A stretch of DNA of 49,437 bases from Bdellovibrionales bacterium (GTDB taxonomy: Bacteria; Bdellovibrionota; Bdellovibrionia; Bdellovibrionales; Bdellovibrionaceae): positions 1 through 49,437 of the forward strand of contig SXSU01000018.1 in assembly GCA_005793345.1 (NCBI GenBank), written 5' to 3'. The notes under the pieces were generated by a model. That model was not told the DNA's origin and did no database searches. It was given only the letters and a program-made list of their open reading frames with translations. The position numbers were made by a program, and so were the translations under genes. Below, one piece after another: positions 23,661-33,303 of this stretch. Within the stretch, counting starts at the first letter, position 1; each line of letters begins with the position of its first letter.

Positions 23661-24815
23661 ATGGAACACAGGCCTGCATTAACTATACTTTCTGAAGATG
23701 AAATTGCTTTTAAAGAAGCCGTGCGATCATTTGCTGAAGCAGAAATCAAACCTCATGTGAACGAAATGGATGAAGCGGCTCAACTGAAACCAGAACTTAT
23801 AAAAAAACTTTTTGAAATGGGACTAATGGGAATCGAGTCCCCTGAAACTTATGGCGGCGCTGGTAGCTCTTTCACAATGGCATGTCTTGCAGTTGAAGAA
23901 CTTGGTCGAATAGATGGCTCAGTCAGTGTGCTTGTGGATGTTCAAAATACATTGGTTACGAATGCCATTATTCGTTGGGCGACAGAAGATCAAAAGAAAA
24001 AATATCTCCCTAAAATGGCCACTGAATGGGTTGGGGCCTATGCTCTTTCAGAAAGTACAAGCGGATCAGATGCCTTTGCATTAAAATTAAAAGCTGAACT
24101 TAAGGGTGATAAATATATTTTAAACGGTAGTAAACTTTGGATTACAAACGGAAAAGACGCTTCGTTTTATATTGTTTTTGCTAATACTGATTTTAGTAAA
24201 GGATATAAAGGAATCACTGCTTTCATAGTAGAAAAAGATTTCAAGGGTTTTAAAGTAGGAAAAAAAGAGGATAAAGTTGGTATTCGCGCAAGTTCTACAA
24301 CAGAATTACTTTTCGAAAATTGTGAAGTGCCTGTAGCAAATGTTCTTGGTGAAGTTGGAAAAGGATATAAAATAGCCATTGAAACTTTAAATGAAGGTCG
24401 TATTGGTATCGGTGCACAAATGATTGGAATCGCACAGGGTGCATTCGAAGCCACAGTCAATTATGTAAAAGCAAGAGAACAATTTGGAAAACCAATTGCT
24501 CAATTTCAAGGGGTTCAATTTCAATTGGCAGAAATGAGAGTTCAATTAGAAGCTGCTCGACTACTCGTATACAATGCCGCTCGTCTCAAAGATATGAATT
24601 TAGACTTTGTTGAATCCGCAGCTATTGCAAAATTGTTTGCATCAAGAGCCGCAGAAAAAATCACATCAATGGCAATAGATCTTTTTGGTGGTAATGGATT
24701 TACAAAGGAATATCCTGTGGAAAAATTTTGGAGAGATGCTAAAATTGGACAGATCTACGAAGGTACTAGCAACATGCAATTGCAAACAATTGCTAAAATG
24801 GAATTGGGAAATTAA
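23661..24815 (+). CDS. acyl-CoA dehydrogenase, short/branched-chain type
   Basis: This 384-residue flavoenzyme removes two hydrogens from acyl-CoA to give trans-2-enoyl-CoA and passes electrons to ETF. All three domains are present. The N-terminal helical domain ends near residue 120. The middle beta domain has YALSESTSGSDAF and KLWITNGKDA. The C-terminal domain has AREQFGKPIAQFQGVQF, LFGGNGFTKEYPVEKFWRDA and the catalytic Glu in IYEGTSNMQLQTIAK. The pattern is closest to butyryl- or short/branched-chain dehydrogenases. AAGGAG precedes the ATG. It is a single-gene unit ended by a perfect terminator, and divergent from the M50 operon across 234 nt that contains a GATAAA-G-TTTATC palindrome at 23540-23552. 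Confidence 0.95.
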   Translation: MEHRPALTILSEDEIAFKEAVRSFAEAEIKPHVNEMDEAAQLKPELIKKLFEMGLMGIESPETYGGAGSSFTMACLAVEELGRIDGSVSVLVDVQNTLVTNAIIRWATEDQKKKYLPKMATEWVGAYALSESTSGSDAFALKLKAELKGDKYILNGSKLWITNGKDASFYIVFANTDFSKGYKGITAFIVEKDFKGFKVGKKEDKVGIRASSTTELLFENCEVPVANVLGEVGKGYKIAIETLNEGRIGIGAQMIGIAQGAFEATVNYVKAREQFGKPIAQFQGVQFQLAEMRVQLEAARLLVYNAARLKDMNLDFVESAAIAKLFASRAAEKITSMAIDLFGGNGFTKEYPVEKFWRDAKIGQIYEGTSNMQLQTIAKMELGN

Positions 24816-24856
24816 TAAGATTTACCAAACTAATAAAATTGTAAAATGTAAAAATA

Positions 24857-24890
24857 AAAAAGGCCAATTCATAAATTGGCCTTTTTGTTT
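24857..24890 (+). terminator. strong intrinsic terminator after the acyl-CoA dehydrogenase
   Basis: AAAAAGGCCAATT, loop CATA, AATTGGCCTTTTT: a perfect 13-bp stem whose 3' arm ends in the U-run. The A-run on the left gives it activity in both directions, so it can also serve the converging methyltransferase gene. Confidence 0.92.
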
Positions 24891-24974
24891 TTACTGTTAT
24901 ATTTGCAAGCGTAAAACTTCTAGAAACTCCTCTTGCGACAATTTTTTCTTGTTTATTAATATAATTTTAACTTT

Positions 24975-25529
24975 CTAAAATCCAGGAAAAAATCTACCTG
25001 ATCGTTTGATATATTTAGAATATTCAATCGAAAAATCTGAATTTAAAAACTTTTCCTCTTCCATCAAACTTCCCTTATAATATAAAAATAAAATAGTAAA
25101 TGAACTTATTATTCCAATTAGATCTAAATATATAAAACTTAATGAAAAGTATGAAAGCATGTAAGTGCTATAAAATGGATGCCGAATGTATTTATATAAG
25201 CCTTTTTGTACAAACCTTTGGGGCTTATCCATACTAAATACAATTGTAAATCCATTTTCTTTTACAATTTTAGAATGTGTCCAAAAGATTACTGCACATA
25301 TTAATTGAATAATTAATGCAATCCAGATTTTAAAATCAGAATCGAAATGTACAAAAAAAACAGCTTTGATCATTACTAACCATTGAAGGATCGAAAAAAA
25401 CTGTAAAACTCTATAGTATTTATATTGCATCTCAGAATGTTTTTTAAATACACCAATGACAGACCAAGCAAATGAAAGTACATTTAAAACTACAAAAGCT
25501 TGCAATAAAAAAATCAAATATTGATTCAT
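24975..25529 (-). CDS. PEMT/ICMT-type membrane methyltransferase
   Basis: This multi-helix membrane protein of 184 residues has the C-terminal motif of the phospholipid/isoprenylcysteine methyltransferase group: KGLYKYIRHPFYSTYMLSY, then EEEKF and YSKYIKRSGRFFPGF. The Arg-His-Pro and downstream Glu-Glu form the SAM-binding and catalytic region in ICMT. Substrate is not predictable; lipid or small hydrophobic acceptors are usual. I start at the ATG at 25529, before the first membrane helix. A start at 25577 is in frame but lies inside the divergent oligoribonuclease gene without a ribosome site. Confidence 0.75.
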   Translation of the reverse strand: MNQYLIFLLQAFVVLNVLSFAWSVIGVFKKHSEMQYKYYRVLQFFSILQWLVMIKAVFFVHFDSDFKIWIALIIQLICAVIFWTHSKIVKENGFTIVFSMDKPQRFVQKGLYKYIRHPFYSTYMLSYFSLSFIYLDLIGIISSFTILFLYYKGSLMEEEKFLNSDFSIEYSKYIKRSGRFFPGF

Positions 25530-25564
25530 ATAACTTAGCTTAAAAAAAATTATCAACAAAGGCA

Positions 25565-26131
25565 ATGGGTATGTCATCTGAAAAAAAAGAAAAAAAAATA
25601 AATAAACTTCTTTGGATTGATTTAGAGATGAGTGGGCTAGACGTCAATAAAGAAGTTATTATTGAATGCGCAGCTATTATTACAAATATGAATTTTGATA
25701 CTTTAGATACTTATGAAACTGTTGTGTACCAAGAACAAAAATATATTGATCACATGGATGCATGGAACAAAAAGCATCATGGAGAATCTGGATTAATTGC
25801 CAAAATACCTCTTGGGAAAAAAAGCAATATTGTTGAAGCAGAATTAATAAACTTAATTGAAAAGCATTTTAGTAATGAAGATGAGAAAAAACCAATTTTA
25901 TGTGGAAATTCAATCTCTCAAGATCGATTATTTATCTCAAAATACTGGCCTCAATTAGATTCAAAACTTCATTACAGAATGTGTGATGTGAGCAGTTGGA
26001 AAGTTATCTTTAACAATATTTACGATTTAAAATTTAAAAAACAAGACAAACATCGAGCTCTAGATGACATTCAAGAATCCATAAATGAACTTAAATTTTA
26101 CTTAAGTCATATTCCCATAGACATAACTTGA
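25565..26131 (+). CDS. orn: oligoribonuclease
   Basis: Orn is a 3'-5' exonuclease that degrades the last di- to pentaribonucleotides, including pGpG from cyclic-di-GMP turnover. The DEDDh residues are in place: Asp and Glu in WIDLEMSGLD near residue 20, Asp in GNSISQDRLFI near 120, and HRALDDI with His and Asp near 160. Length is 188 residues, as expected. AAAGG precedes two possible starts, ATG 25565 and ATG 25571. It is divergent from the membrane methyltransferase gene and converges on macB. Confidence 0.95.
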   Translation: MGMSSEKKEKKINKLLWIDLEMSGLDVNKEVIIECAAIITNMNFDTLDTYETVVYQEQKYIDHMDAWNKKHHGESGLIAKIPLGKKSNIVEAELINLIEKHFSNEDEKKPILCGNSISQDRLFISKYWPQLDSKLHYRMCDVSSWKVIFNNIYDLKFKKQDKHRALDDIQESINELKFYLSHIPIDIT

Positions 26132-26172
26132 TTTTTAAATCATGTTTTGGCTATTTTTATTAATAAAATAAA

Positions 26173-28275
26173 TTATTCCGATCTTAATGCATCTATCACT
26201 TGAAGCTTTTCTGCTTTTATTGCAGGGAACAAGCCACTTAAAATCCCTACTGTTAGAATAGAAAATAAAGATAAAAAAATTGCAAACCAGTCAACAATCC
26301 AACTGAATTTTAATTTAGACACAAATTTGGATGCTGCCCAAATTGATAACTGATACCCAATAAATCCAACAAATAATCCGATCAGGCCAGCAACAAAACA
26401 AATTATTATTGATTCAACAATAAATTGAAATTTAATTTCTTGATTTGTTGCTCCTAGAGCTTTTCTTAATCCTATTTCACGAAATCGTTCAGAGACTGAA
26501 ACTAACATCATATTGGTTATGCCAATCCCACCCACTGCTAAAGTAACAAATGCAATTGATGATAATAAAATTGTAAAGAGTGATAAAAATCGCCTCATTT
26601 GTGCGACTAATACAGTATCAGAATCCACACGAAAACGTCCTGAAACCCCATAACGCTGTTCAAAAAATACTCTAATCGCCTTACTAATTTTTTCAACATC
26701 AGAACCTAAAGATGTTTGAATCATTACTTCTTTAACTTGGGAGTTCCACCAATCACCAGCAAGAGCCTGGAAAAAAGTATATGGGAAATAAACTTGCAGA
26801 TTGGGTTTCATATACTCTTCTTTACTCGTTGTACTTTTTAAAACTCCTATAATACGGCAGCCAAAAGAATTATCACCTTGTGTGACTCGCAAAACTTGAC
26901 CGATTGGATAAGTTTTAGAAAATAATCTTTCTCCAACTTCATAACCAATGACACAAACTCCATTTTTTTGTTCAATTTCAACAGCTGAAAAATTGCGCCC
27001 TAACAATAACTCTCGCTTTGATATTAAGAGAGCATCCTCATTAACTCCAATAAGTCGAATTTCTTGCTCAATTGACCTACCACCGTAATCAACAGCCCCA
27101 TCCCATCCAAATAAAACAGGTGAAATTCTAATGATTTCTGGAAATATTTTTTTCAAAGGTTTCAGATCCCTTTCCCATTCAAAATATCGAAAAGGTGTTG
27201 GTACAATATCAATGGCCTTTCTTTCCCAATTAGGATAACCATAGAACACAATTGAATTAACTCCCATTTCTTCATATCCGGATAATATTTTTTGTTTTGT
27301 GAATTTTCCCAAAGTAATCATTGAAATAATCGCTGCGATACCAATTGATATTCCAATCATATTAAGAGCTGATCGAGTTTTATTACGAGATAAATTTTTT
27401 AAAGCACTGGGAAATGATTTATAAAAGTAATTCAAAAAATAAAATAAATTAAAAATCCCCCTGTTTTTCCAATTTGATTGGTTCTGATCATTTTTTTTAT
27501 TTATTTTTTCCACTTTATTTTTAGAATCATTCCAATTATCAATCTCAGATTTTTCTTCTGAAACTTTTTTAATATTTTGATCTAAAACTCTTCCATCTTT
27601 TACTCGAATAATACGATCACAACGACTTGCAACTTCATTATCATGAGTTATAATAATTATTGTTTTATTAAAATCGCGATTTAATTTTTGTAATAATTCA
27701 AGTATTTGATGAGCTGAAACTGAATCTAAATTTCCAGTGGGTTCATCAGCTAAAATGATGTCTGGATTTTTAATAAGAGCGCGACAAATGGCAACTCGTT
27801 GCTGTTGACCTCCAGAAAGTTGATTTGGAAATTTATGGGTGTGTTCAGTAAGTCCAACAAGGTCAATCAGTTTATGTGCACGATCAATACGATCAGTAGA
27901 TTGATTAAGTTCAGTAGATTGTCCCACACTACTTATACCATATTGAGTTGGTACAAGAATATTATCCAGCACACTCGTTTTAGGTAATAGATGAAAATGT
28001 TGAAAAATAAAACCAATAGACTGGCTTCGCATTTGTGCTTTTTGCGAATCTTCAAAAGTTGAAACATCCTGGCCATTTATTTTTATAATACCACTTAAAG
28101 GAGTTGTTAATAATCCCAATAAATATAATAAAGTTGATTTACCTGATCCAGATGGACCTTGAATAGCTACAAAATCACCTTTTTTAACTTTAAGTGAAAG
28201 CCCTTTTAAAATAGGAGTCGCATTATCCTGAGAGCCATATGAAAAAACCAAATCAGTAACTTCAATAACATTCAT
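26173..28275 (-). CDS. macB: MacB-type ABC transporter, ATPase fused to permease
   Basis: This 700-residue protein combines an N-terminal ATPase with a four-helix FtsX/MacB-type permease. Walker A GPSGSGKST is at 40-48, LSGGQ at 153-157 and Walker B IILADEPTGNLD follows. The first membrane helix is at about 310 (ALNMIGISIGIAAIISMITL), then a large periplasmic domain, then three helices from about 570, with GIGITNMMLVSVSERFREIGLRKALGA. MacB works with a fusion protein and TolC to expel macrolides, peptides or lipoproteins. It is the third gene of tolC-macA-macB and begins 3 nt after the fusion gene. A small insertion rich in Ser/Gln/Arg (about 112-132) and a charged linker (about 230-280) are less usual. 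Confidence 0.93.
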   Translation of the reverse strand: MNVIEVTDLVFSYGSQDNATPILKGLSLKVKKGDFVAIQGPSGSGKSTLLYLLGLLTTPLSGIIKINGQDVSTFEDSQKAQMRSQSIGFIFQHFHLLPKTSVLDNILVPTQYGISSVGQSTELNQSTDRIDRAHKLIDLVGLTEHTHKFPNQLSGGQQQRVAICRALIKNPDIILADEPTGNLDSVSAHQILELLQKLNRDFNKTIIIITHDNEVASRCDRIIRVKDGRVLDQNIKKVSEEKSEIDNWNDSKNKVEKINKKNDQNQSNWKNRGIFNLFYFLNYFYKSFPSALKNLSRNKTRSALNMIGISIGIAAIISMITLGKFTKQKILSGYEEMGVNSIVFYGYPNWERKAIDIVPTPFRYFEWERDLKPLKKIFPEIIRISPVLFGWDGAVDYGGRSIEQEIRLIGVNEDALLISKRELLLGRNFSAVEIEQKNGVCVIGYEVGERLFSKTYPIGQVLRVTQGDNSFGCRIIGVLKSTTSKEEYMKPNLQVYFPYTFFQALAGDWWNSQVKEVMIQTSLGSDVEKISKAIRVFFEQRYGVSGRFRVDSDTVLVAQMRRFLSLFTILLSSIAFVTLAVGGIGITNMMLVSVSERFREIGLRKALGATNQEIKFQFIVESIIICFVAGLIGLFVGFIGYQLSIWAASKFVSKLKFSWIVDWFAIFLSLFSILTVGILSGLFPAIKAEKLQVIDALRSE

Positions 28276-28278
28276 AAA

Positions 28279-29163
28279 TTAATTTTCCGATGAATTTATA
28301 TTAGCAAAATCTACAAGTTTAATTTTTTCGCCCTCTTTTAAGCCCGATAATATTTCAAAACCATCTTCATTTTGAATCCCAACTTTAATATCCTTACGAC
28401 TTCCATCAGCTAAAATAACGTAATAATTTTCATTTTCACGCTGAATATACTCATGTCGTAAAGTCAAAATATTATCCTTTCTTTCTGTAATCACATCGAT
28501 GACAACAGACATTCCTGGTTTTATATTTTCGTCACGCTCAGTAATTTCAATTTTTATTGGAAACTCTACAACCTGGGATCTACTCCATTGATCCTTTTCT
28601 TTTGCAGCAAGTGATAATTCACGAATAATCCCTTTATAAGTTTTATTTAATATGGCTGAGGCTTTAATAATAACTTCTTGTCCTGCTTTTAATTTTACTC
28701 GGTCAATCTCTGGAACATTTGCTAATATAAATAATTTACTCAAATCATCAATTCGTAAAATAAATTCTTTAGGATCTTCAACCCTCACAAACTCACCTTC
28801 ATTCTTTGCAATTTGCACAACAGTACCATTTAAAGGTGAACGTAAAGGAAAAATATTATCATTTGATTGTAAGGATTGCACCACAGAGACTAATGAATCT
28901 CCAATTTTAACTTGTTCTCCAATAGTAACAAAAAGTTTTTTCACATAACCATTGTAGGGCGCTGTTATAATTGTTTTACGTATTGGCATCACCGCTCCAG
29001 CAATTGTTACCCTTTGGATTAGATTTTGTTTTAAGACTTCACCAAAAATATTTTTTGAGGAACTTACTTTATTTGAATTTATGTTATAAAAAAAATAAAC
29101 TAATCCCGCACTTAATATTAATAAAAATACTATAATTAATTTTTTCTTACTGCCGAATAACAT
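28279..29163 (-). CDS. periplasmic membrane fusion protein, hairpin-less MacA type
   Basis: The 294-residue product has an N-terminal membrane anchor (LIIVFLLILSAGLVYFF). Two lipoyl half-motifs follow: YNGYVKKLFVTIGEQVKIGD and SPLNGTVVQIAKNEGEFV. A beta-barrel domain (LFILANVPEIDRVKLKAGQ) and a membrane-proximal domain (RKDIKVGIQ) come next. In MacA and AcrA a long alpha-helical hairpin separates the two lipoyl halves and touches TolC. Here only about 14 residues lie between them, so the hairpin is missing, as reported for spirochete BesA. Between tolC and macB in one operon, it should still link inner-membrane pump and outer-membrane duct. It overlaps tolC by 17 nt. Confidence 0.9.
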   Translation of the reverse strand: MLFGSKKKLIIVFLLILSAGLVYFFYNINSNKVSSSKNIFGEVLKQNLIQRVTIAGAVMPIRKTIITAPYNGYVKKLFVTIGEQVKIGDSLVSVVQSLQSNDNIFPLRSPLNGTVVQIAKNEGEFVRVEDPKEFILRIDDLSKLFILANVPEIDRVKLKAGQEVIIKASAILNKTYKGIIRELSLAAKEKDQWSRSQVVEFPIKIEITERDENIKPGMSVVIDVITERKDNILTLRHEYIQRENENYYVILADGSRKDIKVGIQNEDGFEILSGLKEGEKIKLVDFANINSSEN

Positions 29164-30481
29164 CGTATAGTCTTCCCTGATTGTGTAAAATTTTGAAATT
29201 AAGTTGAAGTAATGAGGTTACTGTTGAATAATATTTAATTTCTGCATCTGTTAAATAATTCATACCAGTAATCAAATCTAAATATTGAATTTTTCCATTA
29301 AAATAATCTCTTTGAATCAAATCAAAGTTATCTTTTTCCAAATTGAAAAGCGATTTAGTCATTTTGAGGTTTTGTTGTTCTTCCGAATAATTAATTTTTA
29401 AACTTTCTAGCTCAGTCGTTATTCCAAGAAGTTCACTACTCACTACATTTTCTTGAATCTTATATTCATAGTTGGCTATATCAGTATTTCGACTTCGAGT
29501 ACCCCAATCTAAAAAATTAAATTTAACTGTCAAAAAAGTATCCCACCCCAATTCATCATTATCTGCAAAGGACTGACCTGTTTTAAAATAATTTGAACTA
29601 GTATAATTTATGCCTGCAGATAAATTCCATTCGGGCAATAATTTACGGTTAGTTAAGTTTATTTTTTCACCATTTATTTCTTTTATAATTTTTGATTTCT
29701 TAAAATAATAGTGCTCCTCAATATTAAATTGCAAATTTGCATTTGATACTAAATCTGAATAATCATCAATCTTAAGAGGTTCGATATTTATTTTTTCTTG
29801 TGAAAATGTCTTTACTCCAATTAAATTAATTAACTCTAATTTAATTCGTTCAATATCATTTTTTGCATTTAGCAATAGTATCTCGCTTCGACTCAATTGT
29901 GTTTTAAATCTCAAATAATCTCTTTTTGTTTTCATTCCATTATGAAAGTCATTTGAAACAGAATTATATTGCTTATTAAATAGTTCGTGTTGTTTTTCTT
30001 GAATATCATAAACTTTCTTTTTCAAAGAATATTCTAAATATTTATACGCAATTTCAAAACAAATCTTATTAATTTTGAACTGCTTTTCTAGCTCAGCTTG
30101 TTTTTTTAATAAACCAGCGACTTTGTAATTCGTTAATGAAACTCCATTATCATATAAATTTTCAGTCATTGATAATTTAAAATCACTATACCATGAACTT
30201 TGCGAGGTATAATCACGATAGCCATGAGTTGCAGTTAAATCTAATGAAGGTAGAAACTCTGCAAAGGCATTTTTTTCTTTCAACTCAGAAATTCTTGCTG
30301 CTTTAAGAATGGAATCAACTTCAGGGGATAATTCTATGGCCATTTCCACAGCCTGTTTGAGATCTTTAATTCTAATATCACCACTTTTTTTATTATCAAG
30401 TTCGGCTAATGATCGACTTAGACAGATTAATTGGATTAAAAAATTAATTAAATAAAGAGTTAATCGTTTAGTTTTATTCAT
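29147..30481 (-). CDS. TolC family outer-membrane efflux protein
   Basis: The 444-residue product has an N-terminal export signal and then the OEP repeat pattern. Long amphipathic helices (LKQAVEMAIELSPEVDSILKA, then LLKKQAELEKQF) alternate with short beta strands (FLPSLDLTATHGY, DTFLTVKFNFLDWG). Internal duplication of the helix-strand unit is evident near residues 35-230 and 245-440. It forms a trimeric duct across the outer membrane and periplasm. It is the first gene of the operon, with start codon facing a divergent exported protein gene 160 bp away. Confidence 0.9.
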   Translation of the reverse strand: MNKTKRLTLYLINFLIQLICLSRSLAELDNKKSGDIRIKDLKQAVEMAIELSPEVDSILKAARISELKEKNAFAEFLPSLDLTATHGYRDYTSQSSWYSDFKLSMTENLYDNGVSLTNYKVAGLLKKQAELEKQFKINKICFEIAYKYLEYSLKKKVYDIQEKQHELFNKQYNSVSNDFHNGMKTKRDYLRFKTQLSRSEILLLNAKNDIERIKLELINLIGVKTFSQEKINIEPLKIDDYSDLVSNANLQFNIEEHYYFKKSKIIKEINGEKINLTNRKLLPEWNLSAGINYTSSNYFKTGQSFADNDELGWDTFLTVKFNFLDWGTRSRNTDIANYEYKIQENVVSSELLGITTELESLKINYSEEQQNLKMTKSLFNLEKDNFDLIQRDYFNGKIQYLDLITGMNYLTDAEIKYYSTVTSLLQLNFKILHNQGRLYDVIRQ

Positions 30482-30590
30482 GAATAAAGTCCAACCAAAT
30501 GTGTTTAATGAGAGATCGACAAGTTCAAAGTAACAATTTTTGGTATTACAATTTTTGTCAAAGATGTCTATATCTCTACAGTTGAGAAAA

Positions 30591-30619
30591 TTTACAAATT
30601 TTTATATAGTTAGTATATT
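30591..30619 (+). promoter_or_regulatory. sigma70 promoter of the 30644 gene
   Basis: TTTACA at 30591-30596 and TATATT at 30614-30619 have a 17-bp spacer, each one base from consensus. AGGAG and ATG 30644 follow within 25 nt. Confidence 0.6.
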
Positions 30620-30643
30620 AAGTCAACAACAGGAGTCCGCACA

Positions 30644-31123
30644 ATGAAAAAATTAATTATTTCTTTATCAATTTTATTATCCTATTCGTTTAATATACAA
30701 GCAGACGTTATGATCGACATAAAAGATTTAAGTTTAACTGGAATTGTTTCTAAAACTGAAAGTGAATGTAAAATTGAACATAAACTAATAGCTAGTTATC
30801 AGAAATCAAAACTTACCTTTAAAATTGGTGAATATAATATTGAAATACCAACTCCATTTTATGAATCTTTCACAAGTTTGCTAAAGACAACGGAACCGAT
30901 AGAATATCCACTCGATGACTCCGAATTCAATTATACACTCCAGAATCAAACAATTAAAGATGAACAGCTAATTTTGATTGATAGAATCCCTAAACAAAAA
31001 AACAATACCCAAAAAATCCACATAGAGATACATGCTAAAAATTCTGAAATTAATTCCTATTTTTTAAATATCTATGAAAAAAAATTTTCAGACATATCAA
31101 TTGGATGTATTGAATTAAAATAG
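30644..31123 (+). CDS. exported hypothetical protein
   Basis: The 159-residue product has a signal peptide (MKKLIISLSILLSYSFNIQA). The mature part appears beta-rich, with two Cys (SECKIEH near 45 and IGCIEL at the end) that could pair. No domain is recognised. AGGAG precedes the ATG, and a good promoter lies upstream. It is alone between the divergent tolC operon and the convergent SMP-30-like gene. Confidence 0.7.
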   Translation: MKKLIISLSILLSYSFNIQADVMIDIKDLSLTGIVSKTESECKIEHKLIASYQKSKLTFKIGEYNIEIPTPFYESFTSLLKTTEPIEYPLDDSEFNYTLQNQTIKDEQLILIDRIPKQKNNTQKIHIEIHAKNSEINSYFLNIYEKKFSDISIGCIELK

Positions 31124-31209
31124 TTATAAATTTTTTGTAAAACTCCCATTTACTAAATTCAAAAACTTTTGTAGTTACCCAGTTTTGATATTATTTTAAG
31201 AAAATAAAT

Positions 31210-32181
31210 TTAATGAACTATCTGCCACTCGCGACCGACAATTCCAATGGGAATGATCTCTAATCGTGAATTTGTGCGATTAGAAATTAAAAGATCTTTC
31301 CCTTCGGGACCACCAAATGAAAGGTTAGTCGGAAACTCGCCATGCAATTTATAACTTTGAACTAATATTCCCTCAGGAGAAATTTTATCTATTTGTCCTA
31401 AACTGATACGAGTCACGTATATATTGCCATCAACATCTGTTCTAATACCATCAACTGTATCTTCTTTAAATTCAAATAAAACACTTGGTAACTCCCCTTC
31501 ATTTAACTTATTTAAATCCGCAACAAATAAATCACCAGAAATAGAATCTGTAAAATATAATTTAGTTTCATCGGGACTTAAATCAATTCCATTTGGAGTT
31601 CTTAAATCTTTAAATATCACTTTTAAATTTTTATCTTTAGTAAGTTGGTATATTGCACCCTTCTTTTCTTTTTTATTCCAATAAGGATCAGAGAAGTAAA
31701 TTGAACCATCTTTCGCAAGTGCCATATCATTTGGTTGATTCAATGATTTATTTTCATAAAATAATTCTAACGATGGGTTTAGATTTGAATAATCAAAAGT
31801 ATATATTCTGTGATTTATATAATCATTTAAAAATATCTTTTTATCTTTTCCAATTCGCATTGAACTTGCCACCCCATTATCAGGTAATTTTAACAAGTCG
31901 ATAAATACTTTATCATTGCTGCGCTTAACTGAAATCCACCCTTTTTGATTTACATTTGCAATAAATTTATTTCCATCAATGTCCATTACCGGCCCATCAA
32001 TACTAATAGAGTTGTTTTCAGATTCAAACAATACTGTAGATTGATAGTTTGAATCAGCTGAGTTCTGTGGATTATCACCTTTAATTGGATTACTTTGGGG
32101 AGTTCTTTTAATTCCATGGGAGCACGAAATAACTAAAAATACAAAAATTAACTTTAAATTATATTTTATAAAATTTTTCAT
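31210..32181 (-). CDS. SMP-30/gluconolactonase-like beta-propeller lipoprotein
   Basis: The 323-residue product has a lipobox (FLVISCSHG) and repeated propeller strands typical of the SMP-30/gluconolactonase/LRE group: DMALAKDGSIYFSDPYWN, TPNGIDLSPDETKLYFTDS and DGIRTDVDGNIYVTRISLG. The Asn and Asp of PNGIDLSPD correspond to metal ligands in the family. These enzymes hydrolyse lactones or esters, but substrates vary. As a lipoprotein it would act in the periplasm. It is a single-gene unit, divergent from the methyltransferase gene at 32366. Confidence 0.85.
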   Translation of the reverse strand: MKNFIKYNLKLIFVFLVISCSHGIKRTPQSNPIKGDNPQNSADSNYQSTVLFESENNSISIDGPVMDIDGNKFIANVNQKGWISVKRSNDKVFIDLLKLPDNGVASSMRIGKDKKIFLNDYINHRIYTFDYSNLNPSLELFYENKSLNQPNDMALAKDGSIYFSDPYWNKKEKKGAIYQLTKDKNLKVIFKDLRTPNGIDLSPDETKLYFTDSISGDLFVADLNKLNEGELPSVLFEFKEDTVDGIRTDVDGNIYVTRISLGQIDKISPEGILVQSYKLHGEFPTNLSFGGPEGKDLLISNRTNSRLEIIPIGIVGREWQIVH

Positions 32182-32365
32182 TTACATACCTCAATCTAAG
32201 CTTCAAATATCTTTTCTTACATAAAAACAGAGGTCAACTTTTTTATTGTAGTATTAATTTTTAAGTATTTTAAAATTAACGTAATTTTTTTAGTTTGAAA
32301 TTTAGCTATAAATAATAAACTATAGCCTTTAAATTATAATTAAATTTTTTTAAAAAAGGTAATCT

Positions 32366-33283
32366 ATGATATCTAAATTCTCACAAAAAATAATTAACAA
32401 TGAATTACCAAACGAACTTGACTGGAATGAGCACTTACTAGATGCCCATAAACAATCACCAAGTATGACACCAAAAGCATTTGCTAAATACTTTACCGAT
32501 GAAGGATTAAACTCCTATGACATATTAGCAAAGACATTACCTCAACAAATAAAGCTCCAAAACTCTAAAAATATTACTATTGTTGATTTAGCATGTGGAG
32601 ATGGTTTTTTAATTCATTCTATTTTTAAATACACAAATAATAATATTAATAATAAAAATAATAATTTAAAAATATTTGGATTTGATATGTCCGACTCCGA
32701 ACTGAATGTCGCAATTAATAATATAAAAGATCCACGAGTACATTTTCAAAATAGCAAAGCCAATTCTCTACCCCTTGCAAATCAAAGCATTGATTATATC
32801 TTATGTCATATGGCCTTTATGCTAATGCTTCCTATAGAACCTGTTGTTGCAGAAATTTCTCGTATATTAAAACCAACCGGCTCATTTTCTGCTGTCATAG
32901 GACGATACGATTTAAAAACAATATACACAGACATTATAAAACAAGTGTATACACCAATTTTATCTAAATATCCTAAGTTGCGAGAATTTAAATCTGGTGA
33001 TCCGCGAGTTGCAACTCTAAGCGGTCTTCAAAGTTTATTTACAAAAGAATTGGGATTTAATAAAGTCGAGCAATTAACTCCAATAGATCTCAATATCATT
33101 ACTGATGCTGAAGGCGTATGGAATCTCTCAAAAGATATGTATGATTTCTGGATTTTATCCCATCTCGAAAAAGAAGATTTAAAAACAAACCTCATAAATG
33201 TTTGCAAGAAATACGAAGATAAAAATAAAATAATAAAATTTATATTTCCAATGAATTTAATTACGATTCAAAAAACAAGTTAA
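32366..33283 (+). CDS. class I SAM-dependent methyltransferase
   Basis: The 305-residue product has the SAM-binding motif I IVDLACGDGFLIHSIF (about residues 71-86), an acidic end of strand 2 (IFGFDMSDSELNVA), and motif IV-like SIDYILCHMAFMLML followed by EISRILKPTGSFSAVIG. This is a UbiE/Methyltransf_11 type fold. Substrate is unknown. A poly-Asn insert (NNNINNKNNN) after the first helix reflects the A+T-rich base composition. AAAAGG lies before the ATG. Confidence 0.85.
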   Translation: MISKFSQKIINNELPNELDWNEHLLDAHKQSPSMTPKAFAKYFTDEGLNSYDILAKTLPQQIKLQNSKNITIVDLACGDGFLIHSIFKYTNNNINNKNNNLKIFGFDMSDSELNVAINNIKDPRVHFQNSKANSLPLANQSIDYILCHMAFMLMLPIEPVVAEISRILKPTGSFSAVIGRYDLKTIYTDIIKQVYTPILSKYPKLREFKSGDPRVATLSGLQSLFTKELGFNKVEQLTPIDLNIITDAEGVWNLSKDMYDFWILSHLEKEDLKTNLINVCKKYEDKNKIIKFIFPMNLITIQKTS

Positions 33284-33303
33284 AGTCTAATCCCACACAA
33301 TTA

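Noticed and set aside
32641..32680. AAT-rich stretch as a possible repeat array
   Set aside because: It encodes a poly-Asn insert within the SAM methyltransferase, with no regular unit or spacer.
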